DNA from: Paenibacillaceae bacterium GAS479
GTDB taxonomy: Bacteria > Bacillota > Bacilli > Paenibacillales > Paenibacillaceae
DNA: 64,000 bases
Direction of reading: 5' to 3'
Assembly (NCBI GenBank): GCA_900105225.1
Contig: LT629764.1
Span: 1,603,501 to 1,667,500 of the forward strand
Shown: in pieces, positions 16,973 to 26,342 of the stretch
Position numbering within the stretch: the first letter of the stretch is position 1
How the letters are laid out: each line of letters starts with the position of its first letter
The notes under the pieces: model-generated
What the model was told of the DNA's origin: nothing
The model's database searches: none
The model's input: only the letters and a program-made list of their open reading frames with translations
Translations under genes and position numbers: made by a program

Positions 16973-17344
16973 TCAAGACGAGCGGCCTTGGTCCGATCCA
17001 CTCTCAGTTGGCCCGTCACCCTCCGGCTCCTCAACGAGCAATTTCAGCGCGGAAAGTTTATTCTCCCAATAGAGATCGAAGAAAGCGAGCCACCGCCTCA
17101 GCTCCAGCAGCGGATCAGGGTCCATCCTGTAGCGAGTTTCCCTGCCCACTTTGCGCTCGCGGACGAGTCCGGCATCCGTCAGAACATGCAGATGTTTAGA
17201 CACAGCAGCTCTCGTTATCGGAAAATGCGGCGTAACCTCCTTAAGCGGCAGCTCACCGGCATCCTGCAGCAACAGAAGAAGTTGTCGCCGTGTCGGATCT
17301 GCTATCGCCTGGTAGACGTCATGCTTTGGCTTCTGCAGCCCCAT
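16973..17344 (-). CDS. ArsR-family transcriptional regulator
   Basis: A 123-residue winged-helix protein (DVYQAIADPTRRQLLLLLQDAGELPLKEV, PITRAAVSKHLHVLTDAGLV, GRETRYRMDPDPLLELRRWL). No metal-binding cysteine motif is seen, so it belongs to the non-metal ArsR group that typically pairs with SRPBCC/AHSA1 genes. It starts 4 bases after such a gene. The last 20 residues are acidic and variable. Confidence 0.92.
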   Translation of the reverse strand: MGLQKPKHDVYQAIADPTRRQLLLLLQDAGELPLKEVTPHFPITRAAVSKHLHVLTDAGLVRERKVGRETRYRMDPDPLLELRRWLAFFDLYWENKLSALKLLVEEPEGDGPTESGSDQGRSS

Positions 17345-17348
17345 AGCT

Positions 17349-17777
17349 TCAGTTTTCCAGTACAGCAGCCAGTTTTTTCACAATTTGCGTCCAGCCGCCG
17401 TTCATATTTCCGCGAACTTCGCTATGCGGCTGTCCGAACTCGGTCAAGCCTTCTTCCATCCATCCAGAATGGATCAGCGTAAATTCTGTTACACCGGGCT
17501 CAAGCTCCTTCAGCGAAAATGTGACCGACCAGTCCTTGCCCCAGTTGAACTGTAGCTTGTTCGGCGGCGAGAACTCAGTTACGCGGCAAGGGGAATCGCC
17601 GAAATGACCGGATTGCAGGACGAACTCCGCGCCTTCCTCGGGACGAAATGTATTGGGCATGAACCAGGATGCGATTCCTTCTGACGTCGCGGTTGCCTGC
17701 CAGACCTTTTCAATCGGCGCCTTGATAATCTGAACTTGACGAATTTCCGGTAGCGGCCGGGATGATGATGTACTCAT
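17349..17777 (-). CDS. SRPBCC/AHSA1-domain protein
   Basis: A 142-residue START-like domain protein (IEKVWQATATSEGIASWFMPNTF, LQFNWGKDWSVTFSLKELEPG, EFTLIHSGWMEEG, NGGWTQIVKKLAAVLEN). This is the AHSA1/activator-of-Hsp90-like group with a hydrophobic ligand cavity; ligand unknown. GGAGG precedes the ATG by a normal distance. It is the first gene of a two-gene unit with the ArsR regulator. Confidence 0.9.
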   Translation of the reverse strand: MSTSSSRPLPEIRQVQIIKAPIEKVWQATATSEGIASWFMPNTFRPEEGAEFVLQSGHFGDSPCRVTEFSPPNKLQFNWGKDWSVTFSLKELEPGVTEFTLIHSGWMEEGLTEFGQPHSEVRGNMNGGWTQIVKKLAAVLEN

Positions 17778-17825
17778 GATGGAATCCTCCTGTAGATTGA
17801 GTTTATAAATGCTTCTTCAAAGATA

Positions 17826-17855
17826 AAAATAGGATACCATGTGGTATCCTATTTT
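17826..17855. promoter_or_regulatory. 30-bp perfect palindrome between pdaA and SRPBCC-arsR
   Basis: AAAATAGGATACCA, TG, TGGTATCCTATTTT is a perfect palindrome. It lies 49 bases before the SRPBCC start codon, around the expected -35 region, so it may be the ArsR operator. It also lies 15 bases after the pdaA stop and has a T-run on the minus strand, so it could act as the pdaA terminator. Both uses are possible. Confidence 0.65.
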
Positions 17856-17870
17856 GACAACATGTCCGTA

Positions 17871-18833
17871 TTAACGGTACGTCCGCTTACCCATTTGGTC
17901 CAAGCTTTTGAACGTATAGCCCTGTTTGTGCGCCTCATCGATGATCCGGCCCAGAGCCTGCGCGTTGTCGCGGGACACCGCATGCAGCAAGATGACCGCG
18001 CCAGGATGAAGCTGAGTTGTTACGTTCTGATAGGCGTAGTCCGCGCCCCTTTGGGCAGAGGTGTCCCAATCCCTGTATGCGATCGACCAAAATATATTGC
18101 GGTAGCCTTCTGCGGCGCTTGCCGCAAGCATGCTGTCACTAAAAATCCCCCGCGGCGGGCGCAAGTAATCCATCTTCTGTACGCCAGTCAAATCAGCTAC
18201 CGCTTTTTTAACATCCGCAAGCTCCTGCTTTACTTTCTCCTGCGGCAACGTGCTCATGTCCGGATGGCTCCACGAGTGATTGCCGACCAAATGCCCCTCT
18301 GTGGTCATCCGTTTCACAAGCTCAGGCTCGGTTTTGACGTAATGCCCTGTAATGAAAAATATCGCAGGTACCTGCTTTTCCTTGAGCACATCAAGAATTT
18401 TGCCGGTTAGGCCATCCTTCTCATACCCATTGTCGAAGGTCAGATACAACTCCTTCATGGCCGTATCGCCAAGGAATACCGCGCCGTGTTTCTCCATTAG
18501 CGGCTGAAAGCCCTCTTCCGCGATGGATGGCAGCACTCCGTTTTTGCTTTTTTTGAAGCCAAAATGATACGGCTTGCTCCATGCCGCAGCCTGCATATCG
18601 TGGATAGGCAACGTGGCATGTGCAGATTTGTTCGCCAGTTCTGCGGATGGGGCTACTGCATGCCGATCTCGCTCAGACATCGTGGATGCTGCTGCGGCGT
18701 GATCAAACTTCTCAGACATCGTGGATACCGCATCGCCTAGCGCGGAAAGCACCGACATTCCCGGCGCACCGGAGTAAGCAAGGGCGCCTGTCAGCAGTAA
18801 GCAGCTGGCGGCTGCCAAAATGCTTTTATTCAT
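17871..18833 (-). CDS. pdaA: PdaA-like polysaccharide deacetylase (spore cortex muramic delta-lactam synthesis)
   Basis: A 320-residue secreted NodB-domain protein with signal peptide (residues 1-20). Motifs are LYLTFDNGYEKDG (first catalytic Asp region), GHLVGNHSWSHPDMSTL (metal-binding HxxxH), RPPRGIFSD and ILLHAVSRDN. TFDNGYE instead of TFDDG is typical of PdaA, which deacetylates N-acetylmuramic acid for delta-lactam formation in the spore cortex. Residues 37-62 contain a duplicated stretch (STMSEKFDHAAA/STMSERDRHAVA) not part of the enzyme domain. Its presence supports a spore-forming host. Confidence 0.88.
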   Translation of the reverse strand: MNKSILAAASCLLLTGALAYSGAPGMSVLSALGDAVSTMSEKFDHAAAASTMSERDRHAVAPSAELANKSAHATLPIHDMQAAAWSKPYHFGFKKSKNGVLPSIAEEGFQPLMEKHGAVFLGDTAMKELYLTFDNGYEKDGLTGKILDVLKEKQVPAIFFITGHYVKTEPELVKRMTTEGHLVGNHSWSHPDMSTLPQEKVKQELADVKKAVADLTGVQKMDYLRPPRGIFSDSMLAASAAEGYRNIFWSIAYRDWDTSAQRGADYAYQNVTTQLHPGAVILLHAVSRDNAQALGRIIDEAHKQGYTFKSLDQMGKRTYR

Positions 18834-19086
18834 CTTTGATTACCTCCTGCCCTGTCTATACCCAATCCACCTTGGTATGCTCGGCAGGGAGGAATTTTAT
18901 GCGTTTCCTGAGACTGGAAAAACGAATTAGGTTGTTTACATGTGCATAACTTAGCCTGTGGATAAGTGAGCAACATTTTCAAATTCTTTATTTTAGCCCG
19001 ATTTCACCTGTTTATAGCGGGGATAACTCTGTGTATAACTTCTACTCTAAGCTTCATTTGTTCATGAATTAATGGCCCTCCATGCG

Positions 19087-19269
19087 TAACGGATCTGAGA
19101 AGCCTTATTCCGGTAAAATCGAAGGATTTCGAGGCGTAACGGAACTGAGAGAAGTTATTTCGGCATTATCTTGCGGATATTATCGTCTCTGACCCAAATA
19201 ACGCTTCTCAGATCCGTTAGCTGGCTTGAACCCGTGTTTGATGCGAAATAAGCTCTCTGAGTTCCGTTA
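19087..19269. repeat. Block of four copies of a 26-bp intergenic repeat (two direct, two inverted)
   Basis: Copies of TAACGGA-W-CTGAGA-R-AG..TTATTTCGG lie at 19087-19113 and 19137-19163 (forward) and 19194-19219 and 19244-19269 (reverse complement). The arrangement allows a large stem-loop. The remaining sequence from 18834 to 19352 contains no supportable gene. Confidence 0.8.
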
Positions 19270-19352
19270 GGGCATGAATGGTCGAGCTGATTTGCGATGA
19301 GTAGTTTAATTAGTTAGTGTTGAAAGCGATTCGATTCGATAGTAGCTTAAAC

Positions 19353-19412
19353 AGAAAAGCTGGGGCTGTCCCATGAGTCACGTATGTGACTAGGAACAGC
19401 CCCAGCTTTTCT
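19353..19412. terminator. Strong terminator hairpin downstream of the 19488 lipoprotein gene
   Basis: A 17-bp perfect outer stem (AGAAAAGCTGGGGCTGT and its complement) encloses a smaller GTCAC/GTGAC stem. It lies 76 bases after the lipoprotein stop on the minus strand and could work in both directions. Confidence 0.8.
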
Positions 19413-19487
19413 AATACAGCTTAATTACGTTTAGTTTTAAGGCGGCTTTTGGGGCAACCTCAGTGCCTCCCATGTGGTGCTGCGCTG

Positions 19488-19949
19488 TTACTTGGCCTTA
19501 ACCAATGATGTCAACGTCCGCTCCTTCGCAGAAGCATCGCCTTCTATCGCTTTTTCCGTATATTCAATCTCCACTAAAACATCGGATTCTAGCTCACCCG
19601 CTACTTGCTGCGTGGCTTCACTCAGCTGAAACGATTGTGGTTTTCCGTCAATCTCAATCTCTACCGTATGGGAATCTGCCAATCCGACAAATTTACCTTC
19701 AGCCTTCTTAACCTCGGATTGTGCCGGTGGCGTTGATGGCTCGGCGGTCGGAGCTGGAGTAGGCGAAGTAGAAGCGGATGGAGATGGGCTCATGCTCGGT
19801 GCTGGAGACATGCTTGGTGCCGGGCTGGAACTCGGTGTTGGTGACGCCCCACTTTTAGGATCGGATGCGCCGGAGCAACCGGCGAGTACGAGCAGCAGCA
19901 CTGCGCTGGATAGCGAATAGATTCGATTTTTGGATGTACGCTTGTTCAT
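19488..19949 (-). CDS. Small lipoprotein with Ser/Pro-rich linker, function unknown
   Basis: A 153-residue protein with a lipoprotein signal (LLLVLAGCSGAS; lipidated Cys near residue 25). Residues 30-78 are a low-complexity SPTPSSSPAPSMSPAP-type linker, typical of a wall-spanning tether. The folded C-terminal 70 residues (FVGLADSHTVEIEIDGKPQSFQ, ESDVLVEIEYTEKA) look like a small beta domain with no named family I recognise. A GGAGGTG site precedes the ATG. It stands alone with its own terminator. Confidence 0.8.
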   Translation of the reverse strand: MNKRTSKNRIYSLSSAVLLLVLAGCSGASDPKSGASPTPSSSPAPSMSPAPSMSPSPSASTSPTPAPTAEPSTPPAQSEVKKAEGKFVGLADSHTVEIEIDGKPQSFQLSEATQQVAGELESDVLVEIEYTEKAIEGDASAKERTLTSLVKAK

Positions 19950-20013
19950 GATAGTAACACCTCCACCCTATATAACGAACTGCCAAGCCCAATAGTTCCA
20001 TTTATCATGCGGC

Positions 20014-20064
20014 AAAAAAACGGGGTGTCCCCGATGCCATCTAAATGATGGCGGAGACACCCCG
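20014..20064 (-). terminator. Terminator of the 20125 stalk-domain gene
   Basis: CGGGGTGTC and GACACCCCG pair, with an inner GCCATC/GATGGC stem, followed on the minus strand by seven T. It is about 60 bases after the stop codon. Confidence 0.9.
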
Positions 20065-20124
20065 ATTCAGTTCATTTCCCCTGCGGTATTTAATTTAAAT
20101 TTTTGTCTACAATTATTGGATGAT

Positions 20125-21774
20125 TTAGCTAGCGGAAGTAAGCGTAATGGAACCATCTTTCGCGTTGTACATGACGTTCCAGTTCAGCAGTTCGGCGATA
20201 AAGCGCATAGGCACAAGCGTACGTCCGTTTTTATCAATGACAGGTACTGCTGGAGCTTTGCTCGTAACATTGTTCATGGAGTAGCTGTTTTTGTTGACCC
20301 AGAAGCCGAGTTTGTTGTCGCCGGCCATGACCCATACCGCTTTAGTTTTATTTTCATAAGAAACCGTAGCACCGATACCTTCGCTCAGGAAGCGAAGCGG
20401 GATATACGTCATGCCCTTCCACATAACTGGTGTTGTGTCCATTTGAATCGTCGAGTTGTTCACTTTAAGCTGTTTGCTGTTCAGCTTCATCCATACCGTC
20501 GTCATCGTTGGTTCGGATGGAACTGGCGTTGGAGCTGGTGTTGGCATAGGAGTCGGCGCAGGCGTCTCTTGGAATTTATCGTTCATTTGCGTCACGATCG
20601 CTCCGCCGAGCGCTTGGCCTACACCGAATACGAACTTGAAGCCTTCGCGGCTTGACGCGTAAGAAGCATCATAGTTGCCGACAGCATATTGGTCCAGCGT
20701 TGTTTGGATCTGGCCTTCATGCTTTTTCAGCGCATCGGTTGCCGCTGCGCCAGGCAGATTGCCTCCGGTCGCAGTGCCGAGGAAAGCACCAAAGTCTTGC
20801 GTGAATTTGTTGATGCGAGCTTGAACAGCTTGTTTGGCAGCTGCATCGCCGTTTTTGACGGCGGTCACATAGTCAGCCTGAGCGTTGATATGATCTGGCG
20901 TCCAAAGTTTCTCGAAGCCTTCTCCGCCAGCGTTACCGTACAGGGAGACGATCGCAGCTTTCCAATCAGCTGTATTCATTCCTTGTGCGCTGATCAGCGA
21001 TGCGGAGTCTTTACCGCCGTCAAATTGCTTCTGCATTTGCAGCACGGCTAGCGACACATGCTCCGAGACGAGCATATTCAGGGCAGAGCGCAAATCAGCT
21101 GCTTTAGTGTCCGGCTTCGTGTTGGCGAATTTCTCCGGCATCTGTGCTACGATCGCTCCGGACAAGGCTTTGCTGACGGTAAACATCGTTTTGTAACCTT
21201 CGCGGTAAGCCTTGTAAGCATCGGCATAGTCACCTGCTACATATTCATTGAACACTTGCTGCACTTGATCCTCATGAAGGCGAAGTGCTTCCATCGCTGC
21301 GGCTTTAGGAAGTTTGTTGCCTGTTGCTGTTGCCAGGAAGCTGGAGAACTCGTCAACAAAGGCGCTGATTTTGGCTTCCGCAGCTTTTTTTGCGTCTCCG
21401 TTGTTCATCTTAACAGCTTTCACGAGTTCGTCCGTGGACTGATTGTGAGCGCGGAAGATGCGTCCGAACTCATCTGCACCGGCTTTGCCATAGAGGGACT
21501 CAATAGCTGGCAGCATGTCAACTGCGTTTTGATCCAATGCCTTGAGCGCCGCTGGAGCATCCTTAGCCCCGTCATAAGCCTTGGTCATAGCTGTTACAGC
21601 GAGTGCGAAATGTTCAGACAGCAGATAATCCAGGCTAGCTCTGAGCTCAGCGGCTGGCGTATTAACGGTTGCCATTGCAGCGGCTTTTGCAGAAACAGGT
21701 GTTGAGGCTACGATACCGGCAGGAGCCACGAGAGCAAGAGTCAGTACTGGTGCTAGAACTTTTTTGATATTCAT
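20125..21774 (-). CDS. Secreted protein with duplicated helical domain and C-terminal copper-amine-oxidase-like stalk domain
   Basis: A 549-residue secreted protein with a signal peptide (about 1-32). Two related helical repeats of about 170 residues follow: the first starts ELRASLDYLLSEHFALAV, the second DLRSALNMLVSEHVSLAV, both ending in EGYKTMF or EGFKFVF. After a TPAPTPVPSEP linker (about 395-420), the last 120 residues carry two stalk half-repeats (GMTYIPLRFLSEGIGATVSY and GRTLVPMRFIAELLNWNV). Stalk domains are common on Paenibacillus surface proteins and mediate cell-envelope display. The helical repeats resemble uncharacterised secreted proteins; their binding partner is unknown. Confidence 0.85.
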   Translation of the reverse strand: MNIKKVLAPVLTLALVAPAGIVASTPVSAKAAAMATVNTPAAELRASLDYLLSEHFALAVTAMTKAYDGAKDAPAALKALDQNAVDMLPAIESLYGKAGADEFGRIFRAHNQSTDELVKAVKMNNGDAKKAAEAKISAFVDEFSSFLATATGNKLPKAAAMEALRLHEDQVQQVFNEYVAGDYADAYKAYREGYKTMFTVSKALSGAIVAQMPEKFANTKPDTKAADLRSALNMLVSEHVSLAVLQMQKQFDGGKDSASLISAQGMNTADWKAAIVSLYGNAGGEGFEKLWTPDHINAQADYVTAVKNGDAAAKQAVQARINKFTQDFGAFLGTATGGNLPGAAATDALKKHEGQIQTTLDQYAVGNYDASYASSREGFKFVFGVGQALGGAIVTQMNDKFQETPAPTPMPTPAPTPVPSEPTMTTVWMKLNSKQLKVNNSTIQMDTTPVMWKGMTYIPLRFLSEGIGATVSYENKTKAVWVMAGDNKLGFWVNKNSYSMNNVTSKAPAVPVIDKNGRTLVPMRFIAELLNWNVMYNAKDGSITLTSAS

Positions 21775-22130
21775 AAACGTTCACTCCTTCTGAATGGGGG
21801 GATTGTAAGGAATATTCATCCTGTCTTCAGTAAGTGAAACGCGCGGTTTTACGAGTTGGATTACAAAATTATAAAAAAGAAAATATATTATTTTTAGTGT
21901 TTCAAAGGGGGCGCTAGATGGGTAATTTGACTGTTTTATCTATTAAGACTAAAAAATATTGGATATTATATTCCAATTTAATAGATTAATCATAATCAGA
22001 GCCTTCCTATCTATAAAGCCTATGGAACAAGATAATAGTCGATCTAACCACTATGGAGGGAATAATGACAAGTCTTCCTTCCATATATTTAAGATGATGA
22101 TTATAAGCTTGTAAGGAGGGCTGGTCTAGG
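21775..22130. other. AT-rich intergenic region without a supported gene
   Basis: Divergent promoter space between the stalk gene and the DUF11 gene. A ten-codon frame (22064-22096, MTSLPSIYLR) has a good GGAGGG site and could be a leader peptide, but nothing else supports it. Confidence 0.4.
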
Positions 22131-22293
22131 ATGAGTCTATATGAAGCAAACAGCAGTTCCAACTCGGTAACAGTCATAGATCGGACGACCAATAATACTG
22201 TCGTTTCGACTCTGTCAGAGTTTTCGAATCCCCGACTGCTGAACGTCACCCCGGATGGGACCAAGGTTTACGTAGCTAATTTCGGAGACGGGG
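22131..22293 (+). pseudogene. Frameshifted YVTN beta-propeller N-terminus of the DUF11 protein
   Basis: An ATG preceded by AAGGAGGG opens MSLYEANSSSNSVTVIDRTT and continues to TPDGTKVYVANFGDGDG, a classic YVTN beta-propeller blade. After the GGGG near 22282-22292 the frame shifts by +1, and the next frame reads VASVPVGIQPAGIVTV, the second half of a later YVTN blade. So most of the propeller has been lost by deletion plus frameshift, or the two parts are joined by programmed slippage (less likely). Confidence 0.75.
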
Positions 22294-25200
22294 ATGGGCC
22301 TTCTAGTCGCTTCTGTTCCCGTTGGCATTCAGCCGGCAGGTATCGTTACTGTGCCTAGGCTTAATCTAGGTCCCTCCCTATCAGCAGAGAAATTTGTTAA
22401 CGGAGCAGAAGGACTTACCGCAATGGCGGGCCAAACCATATACTTTCAGTTGTTAGTTACCAATTCAGGAGATACGACATTGACCCAAATTGAGGTCAAA
22501 GATGTACTGGCCCCAGGCGGGATTCTTTTGGACATTACGCTTGACAGCCTGCCCCCTGGAGTAACGAATATCCAGCAGATTGCCTATACGATCCCGGATC
22601 CGCCTCCTGCTGGTTTTCTGAACAATATTCTTACTGCCAATGCCCCCCTCTCCTCCTTAGTTGCCGAATCAAATGTATTTATCGACATTAATGACTCTGT
22701 CCCTGGAATCAGCATATCCAAAAGCGCAGACCACATTACCGCACCACCAGGCGAAATCATAGAATATTCACTCGTTGTTTCCAATACCGGAACGACGGAT
22801 CTCAACTCAGTCGTTGTCAGTGATCCCACCTTGGGCTTCAGCGCCACAATCGACCTCTCTGCCGGCGAAACTACAACTCAACTCGTCCTTTACCAGGTCC
22901 CATTTGGGACTGCTGCAGGAACATTAATCACCAATACGGCTACCGCTACCGCTAACGGTGTGACGTCGCAGAGCAGTTGGACGGTAACAGTGAGCGCCGA
23001 AGCAGAAATTTTTCTAGAAAAAAGTGCGGACGTTAGCACTGCTGTGCCCGGAGACATCGTCCAGTACACCTTTACGATTACAAATATAGGAAATCTACCG
23101 CTTACCGGCATCGTATTAACAGATTCTGATATTGGAGTTTCTATTCCCATCAGCAGCTTGGATGTCGGGATGAGTGTCCAGCCAACGGTCGATTTCATGA
23201 TTCCATTCGGCACGCCTGCGGGTACATTCACCAACAATGCGTCTGTTACGAGCGATCAGGGAGCCGAAGCTTCTTCATCTACAGGAGTGATGATTTCTCC
23301 ATCTGCCAGCCTGATTTTTATGAAAACAGCCTCCGAAACGCAGGCGTCTCCAGGCGACGCTATTTCGTATACGTTTAGTTTCTTGAACAGCGGAAATATC
23401 ACATTAACGGATGTTTTTTTGACCGATCCAACCTTGGGAATTGCTCAATCAATAGAGACGCTGCTTCCCGGAATGAGCTTTGGAATCGAGTTCCTTGATG
23501 AATTCACTATTCCTGCGGGGACGCTCCCAGGAACCCAATTTACGAATACGGCGACAGTGACGACCGATCAACTCGCTCCCATCCAATCATCGGCGACCGT
23601 CACTGTGCAGGCTGCCCCATCCATCTCCTTGGAGAAAAGCGTATCGCCGACCACCGCCTTCAACGGCGATACCGTTACTTACACTTTTATCGTAACCAAT
23701 ACCGGCAATGTGCCGCTTACCGGCATCATGCTGATGGATCCGACGCTTGGGATTTCGCTCAATATTCCTGACCTGGATCCCGGAGATTCCAATACCGGGA
23801 TGATTCCTTTTGTCGTCCCAATGGATGCGCTCGTTTCGATTATGAATACAGCCACAGTAACCGGCGATGCTTCCGGTACGATCGTCCAGGCTCAGGGCAC
23901 GGCAACTTTAACCGTTAACCCGCTCTTCGAATTTACTAAAACGGTAGACCAAAGCAACGCCAATCCAGGAGACACCGTCACTTTTTTGATAACGATAAAT
24001 TATTTCGGGACCGAGCCGATATTTGTGGAACTTGACGACGAGCTTTTGGATTTGCACGGCATTGGGTTTATTTTGAGTTCTGGCGGCATTGCTACCGATT
24101 CATCAACGTTTGTGATTCCAAACCTGCCCGGCGGAACGGTGATAACCAATACCGCGACGCTAACAGGCAGCGGCGTCATGGAGGAAGCTTCAGCTACAGT
24201 AACCGTAAACTCCGTTCCGGGTATATCCATTTTAAAAACAGCCGATACAGCAAGCGCGGCTCCTGGGGATACCGTTACGTATACGATAACCGTCCAAAAC
24301 ACCGGAAATGTCGCTCTGCCGGATGTTACCGTAATGGATCCGCTGCTCCGCATCTCCACCCCGCCAACTCCGATCGCCATCGGCGGTAGCCAAGTTGTGA
24401 CGGGAACGTTCACCATCCCGCTCGGCACCCCGGCCGGAACGATTATAACGAATACGGCAACGGCCAGCTCGTCTTTAACAATTCCAGTGCAAAGCTCCGC
24501 CTCGGTGTCAGTTCTGGCGGCTCCTGTGCTTGCCATTGTCAAAATCGCCGACCGTTCCAGCGCCGCGCCGGGAGAAACGATTCTTTATACGATTACGGTA
24601 TCCAACCCTTCAGGAGGCACCATTAACGGTATTCAACTCACAGACGCTGTGCTCGGCTTATCGGTAGTTATCGGCACTCTCGGTCCCGGTGACTCCATCA
24701 ATGTCCCGGCATCGTTCACTGTTCCCGCCGGTACTCCGGCAGGGACGATCATAACCAACACAGCGACAGCGACATCCCCGACGACCTTGCCCGTTTCAGA
24801 TTCCGTAAGCGTCACCGTAGCCGCGGGGACGTCATTGTCCATTACCAAATCCGTAACGCCCGGTTCCACATCTGCGGGAGGAATTGTGATCTACACGATC
24901 ACTGTCATCAATACCGGCAACACCGTACTTACCAATACGACCGTGTCCGATCCAACTCTCTCGTTATCCATCCCGGTTGGCCAGCTACAACCCGGGCAAT
25001 CCCGAAGCCAGTCTATTCCGTTCCAGCTGCCGTTCACCCTTGCTCCCGGGTCCGTCTTTACGAACACGGCTACCGCAACAAGCGATCAAACCCCTCCAGT
25101 GGAAGCTTCCGCCGAAGTGTTTGTGCTGCCGCCGCCGCAAGCGACGGTGACTGTATCGCCATTTCCGGCATTCGGGCTGCCAGGCGGAGAAGTAACGGTG

Positions 25201-26178
25201 ACCGTTACCGTAACCAACCCATCGAGTGTGACCTTGACCAATCTTGTGCTCGTCAACGATTTTTTGGGCATCAATATCACTGTGCCGTCACTGGCGCCAG
25301 GGGGCTCCTTTTCCATCGTGCGAACGGTGCTTATACCGGCTGGGACGCCGGCAGGCACGGAGTTTTCCAGCTTGGCCATTTTGAACACGGATCAAACACC
25401 GACTACAGCCGCGCAAGTGCTTGTCATCGTGCAACCCGCGCCTGTGCTGGCACTTTCCAAAACGGTCAGAGCTCCAGAGGCGGTCCCTGGCGAGAAGGTT
25501 CGTTTCAAAATTCAAGCTGTCAACACAGGGAATACCGTATTAACGGGTGTACTGACCGACCCATTGTTGCAGCTGACAATCGGCCCGATCACGTTATCCC
25601 CTCAAAACAGGTTTACTCTTTCGGTGCCGTTTGTCATTCCGCCTGAGACATTGAACGGAGCCACAATTACTAACACTGCTTTCTTTGAAGGCTCTGGCGT
25701 AGCTCAACAGGCAAGCGCATCCGTTCAGGTTTTGCGCGTGCTGGATGTGAGCAAGGTTTCGAATAAAAAGGAAAGCTTTTTGGGCGACACAATCCGTTAT
25801 ACCATTCTCGTCGAAAACGGCAGCGTCTTCACCGCGGTAGACAGTGTGCTGCAGGATGTGCTCGCTCCTTCCGTTGCGCTTGTACCCGGCAGCGTTACCG
25901 TTAATGACGTCGTCCAGCCGGACAGCTCGCTTAGAAGCGGAGTTAAGCTCGGCACCATCGAACCGGGACAGCGAGTCGTCGTCCGCTTTACCGTCAAAAA
26001 TCTGTCTATCCCGCGGTCCACTGGGTCCAGCTTGACTCAATCGGCTGATCCGCTAAGTGGAGTGCTGCTCAACCAAGCCGTCGTCACCTTTCATGTCCTG
26101 TCGCCATCAGGGCGTAATGTAGAGGTGCAAGCACTCTCGAATATTTCGCGTGTTATCGTTACGGAAGAGGAGGAATGA
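22294..26178 (+). CDS. Giant DUF11-repeat protein (isopeptide-like surface repeats)
   Basis: A 1294-residue protein made of about 12 DUF11 repeats of roughly 95 residues, each with a core like GDTVTYTITVQNTGNVALPDVTVMDP and ending IPAGTPAGTIITNTATAT. DUF11 modules are immunoglobulin-like beta domains found in bacterial surface and exosporium-like proteins. The ATG at 22294 has GGAG six bases upstream, so it may be translated independently of the broken YVTN part. No signal peptide, sortase motif or stalk domain is visible; it ends in VIVTEEEE. It is the longest gene here and lies on the plus strand among minus-strand genes. Confidence 0.85.
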   Translation: MGLLVASVPVGIQPAGIVTVPRLNLGPSLSAEKFVNGAEGLTAMAGQTIYFQLLVTNSGDTTLTQIEVKDVLAPGGILLDITLDSLPPGVTNIQQIAYTIPDPPPAGFLNNILTANAPLSSLVAESNVFIDINDSVPGISISKSADHITAPPGEIIEYSLVVSNTGTTDLNSVVVSDPTLGFSATIDLSAGETTTQLVLYQVPFGTAAGTLITNTATATANGVTSQSSWTVTVSAEAEIFLEKSADVSTAVPGDIVQYTFTITNIGNLPLTGIVLTDSDIGVSIPISSLDVGMSVQPTVDFMIPFGTPAGTFTNNASVTSDQGAEASSSTGVMISPSASLIFMKTASETQASPGDAISYTFSFLNSGNITLTDVFLTDPTLGIAQSIETLLPGMSFGIEFLDEFTIPAGTLPGTQFTNTATVTTDQLAPIQSSATVTVQAAPSISLEKSVSPTTAFNGDTVTYTFIVTNTGNVPLTGIMLMDPTLGISLNIPDLDPGDSNTGMIPFVVPMDALVSIMNTATVTGDASGTIVQAQGTATLTVNPLFEFTKTVDQSNANPGDTVTFLITINYFGTEPIFVELDDELLDLHGIGFILSSGGIATDSSTFVIPNLPGGTVITNTATLTGSGVMEEASATVTVNSVPGISILKTADTASAAPGDTVTYTITVQNTGNVALPDVTVMDPLLRISTPPTPIAIGGSQVVTGTFTIPLGTPAGTIITNTATASSSLTIPVQSSASVSVLAAPVLAIVKIADRSSAAPGETILYTITVSNPSGGTINGIQLTDAVLGLSVVIGTLGPGDSINVPASFTVPAGTPAGTIITNTATATSPTTLPVSDSVSVTVAAGTSLSITKSVTPGSTSAGGIVIYTITVINTGNTVLTNTTVSDPTLSLSIPVGQLQPGQSRSQSIPFQLPFTLAPGSVFTNTATATSDQTPPVEASAEVFVLPPPQATVTVSPFPAFGLPGGEVTVTVTVTNPSSVTLTNLVLVNDFLGINITVPSLAPGGSFSIVRTVLIPAGTPAGTEFSSLAILNTDQTPTTAAQVLVIVQPAPVLALSKTVRAPEAVPGEKVRFKIQAVNTGNTVLTGVLTDPLLQLTIGPITLSPQNRFTLSVPFVIPPETLNGATITNTAFFEGSGVAQQASASVQVLRVLDVSKVSNKKESFLGDTIRYTILVENGSVFTAVDSVLQDVLAPSVALVPGSVTVNDVVQPDSSLRSGVKLGTIEPGQRVVVRFTVKNLSIPRSTGSSLTQSADPLSGVLLNQAVVTFHVLSPSGRNVEVQALSNISRVIVTEEEE

Positions 26179-26288
26179 GGGAAACGGCTGCAGGAGCGAT
26201 TTACTAAGCGGCCACGCCAGAGTTTGTTTTAGACGCCGGGCATGCGGCGCAATTAGGGAATCGTACTTTCGCGCTGCCTGGGCGAGAT

Positions 26289-26330
26289 TAAAAAAAAGCT
26301 GTTTCCGCATTTTTGCGGAGACAGCTCTTT
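26289..26330. terminator. Bidirectional terminator between the DUF11 gene and the 26343 gene
   Basis: AGCTGTTTCCGCA pairs with TGCGGAGACAGCT around TTTT. A run of eight T follows on the minus strand, and TCTTTGTC on the plus strand. Confidence 0.88.
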
Positions 26331-26342
26331 GTCATTTCTAAA

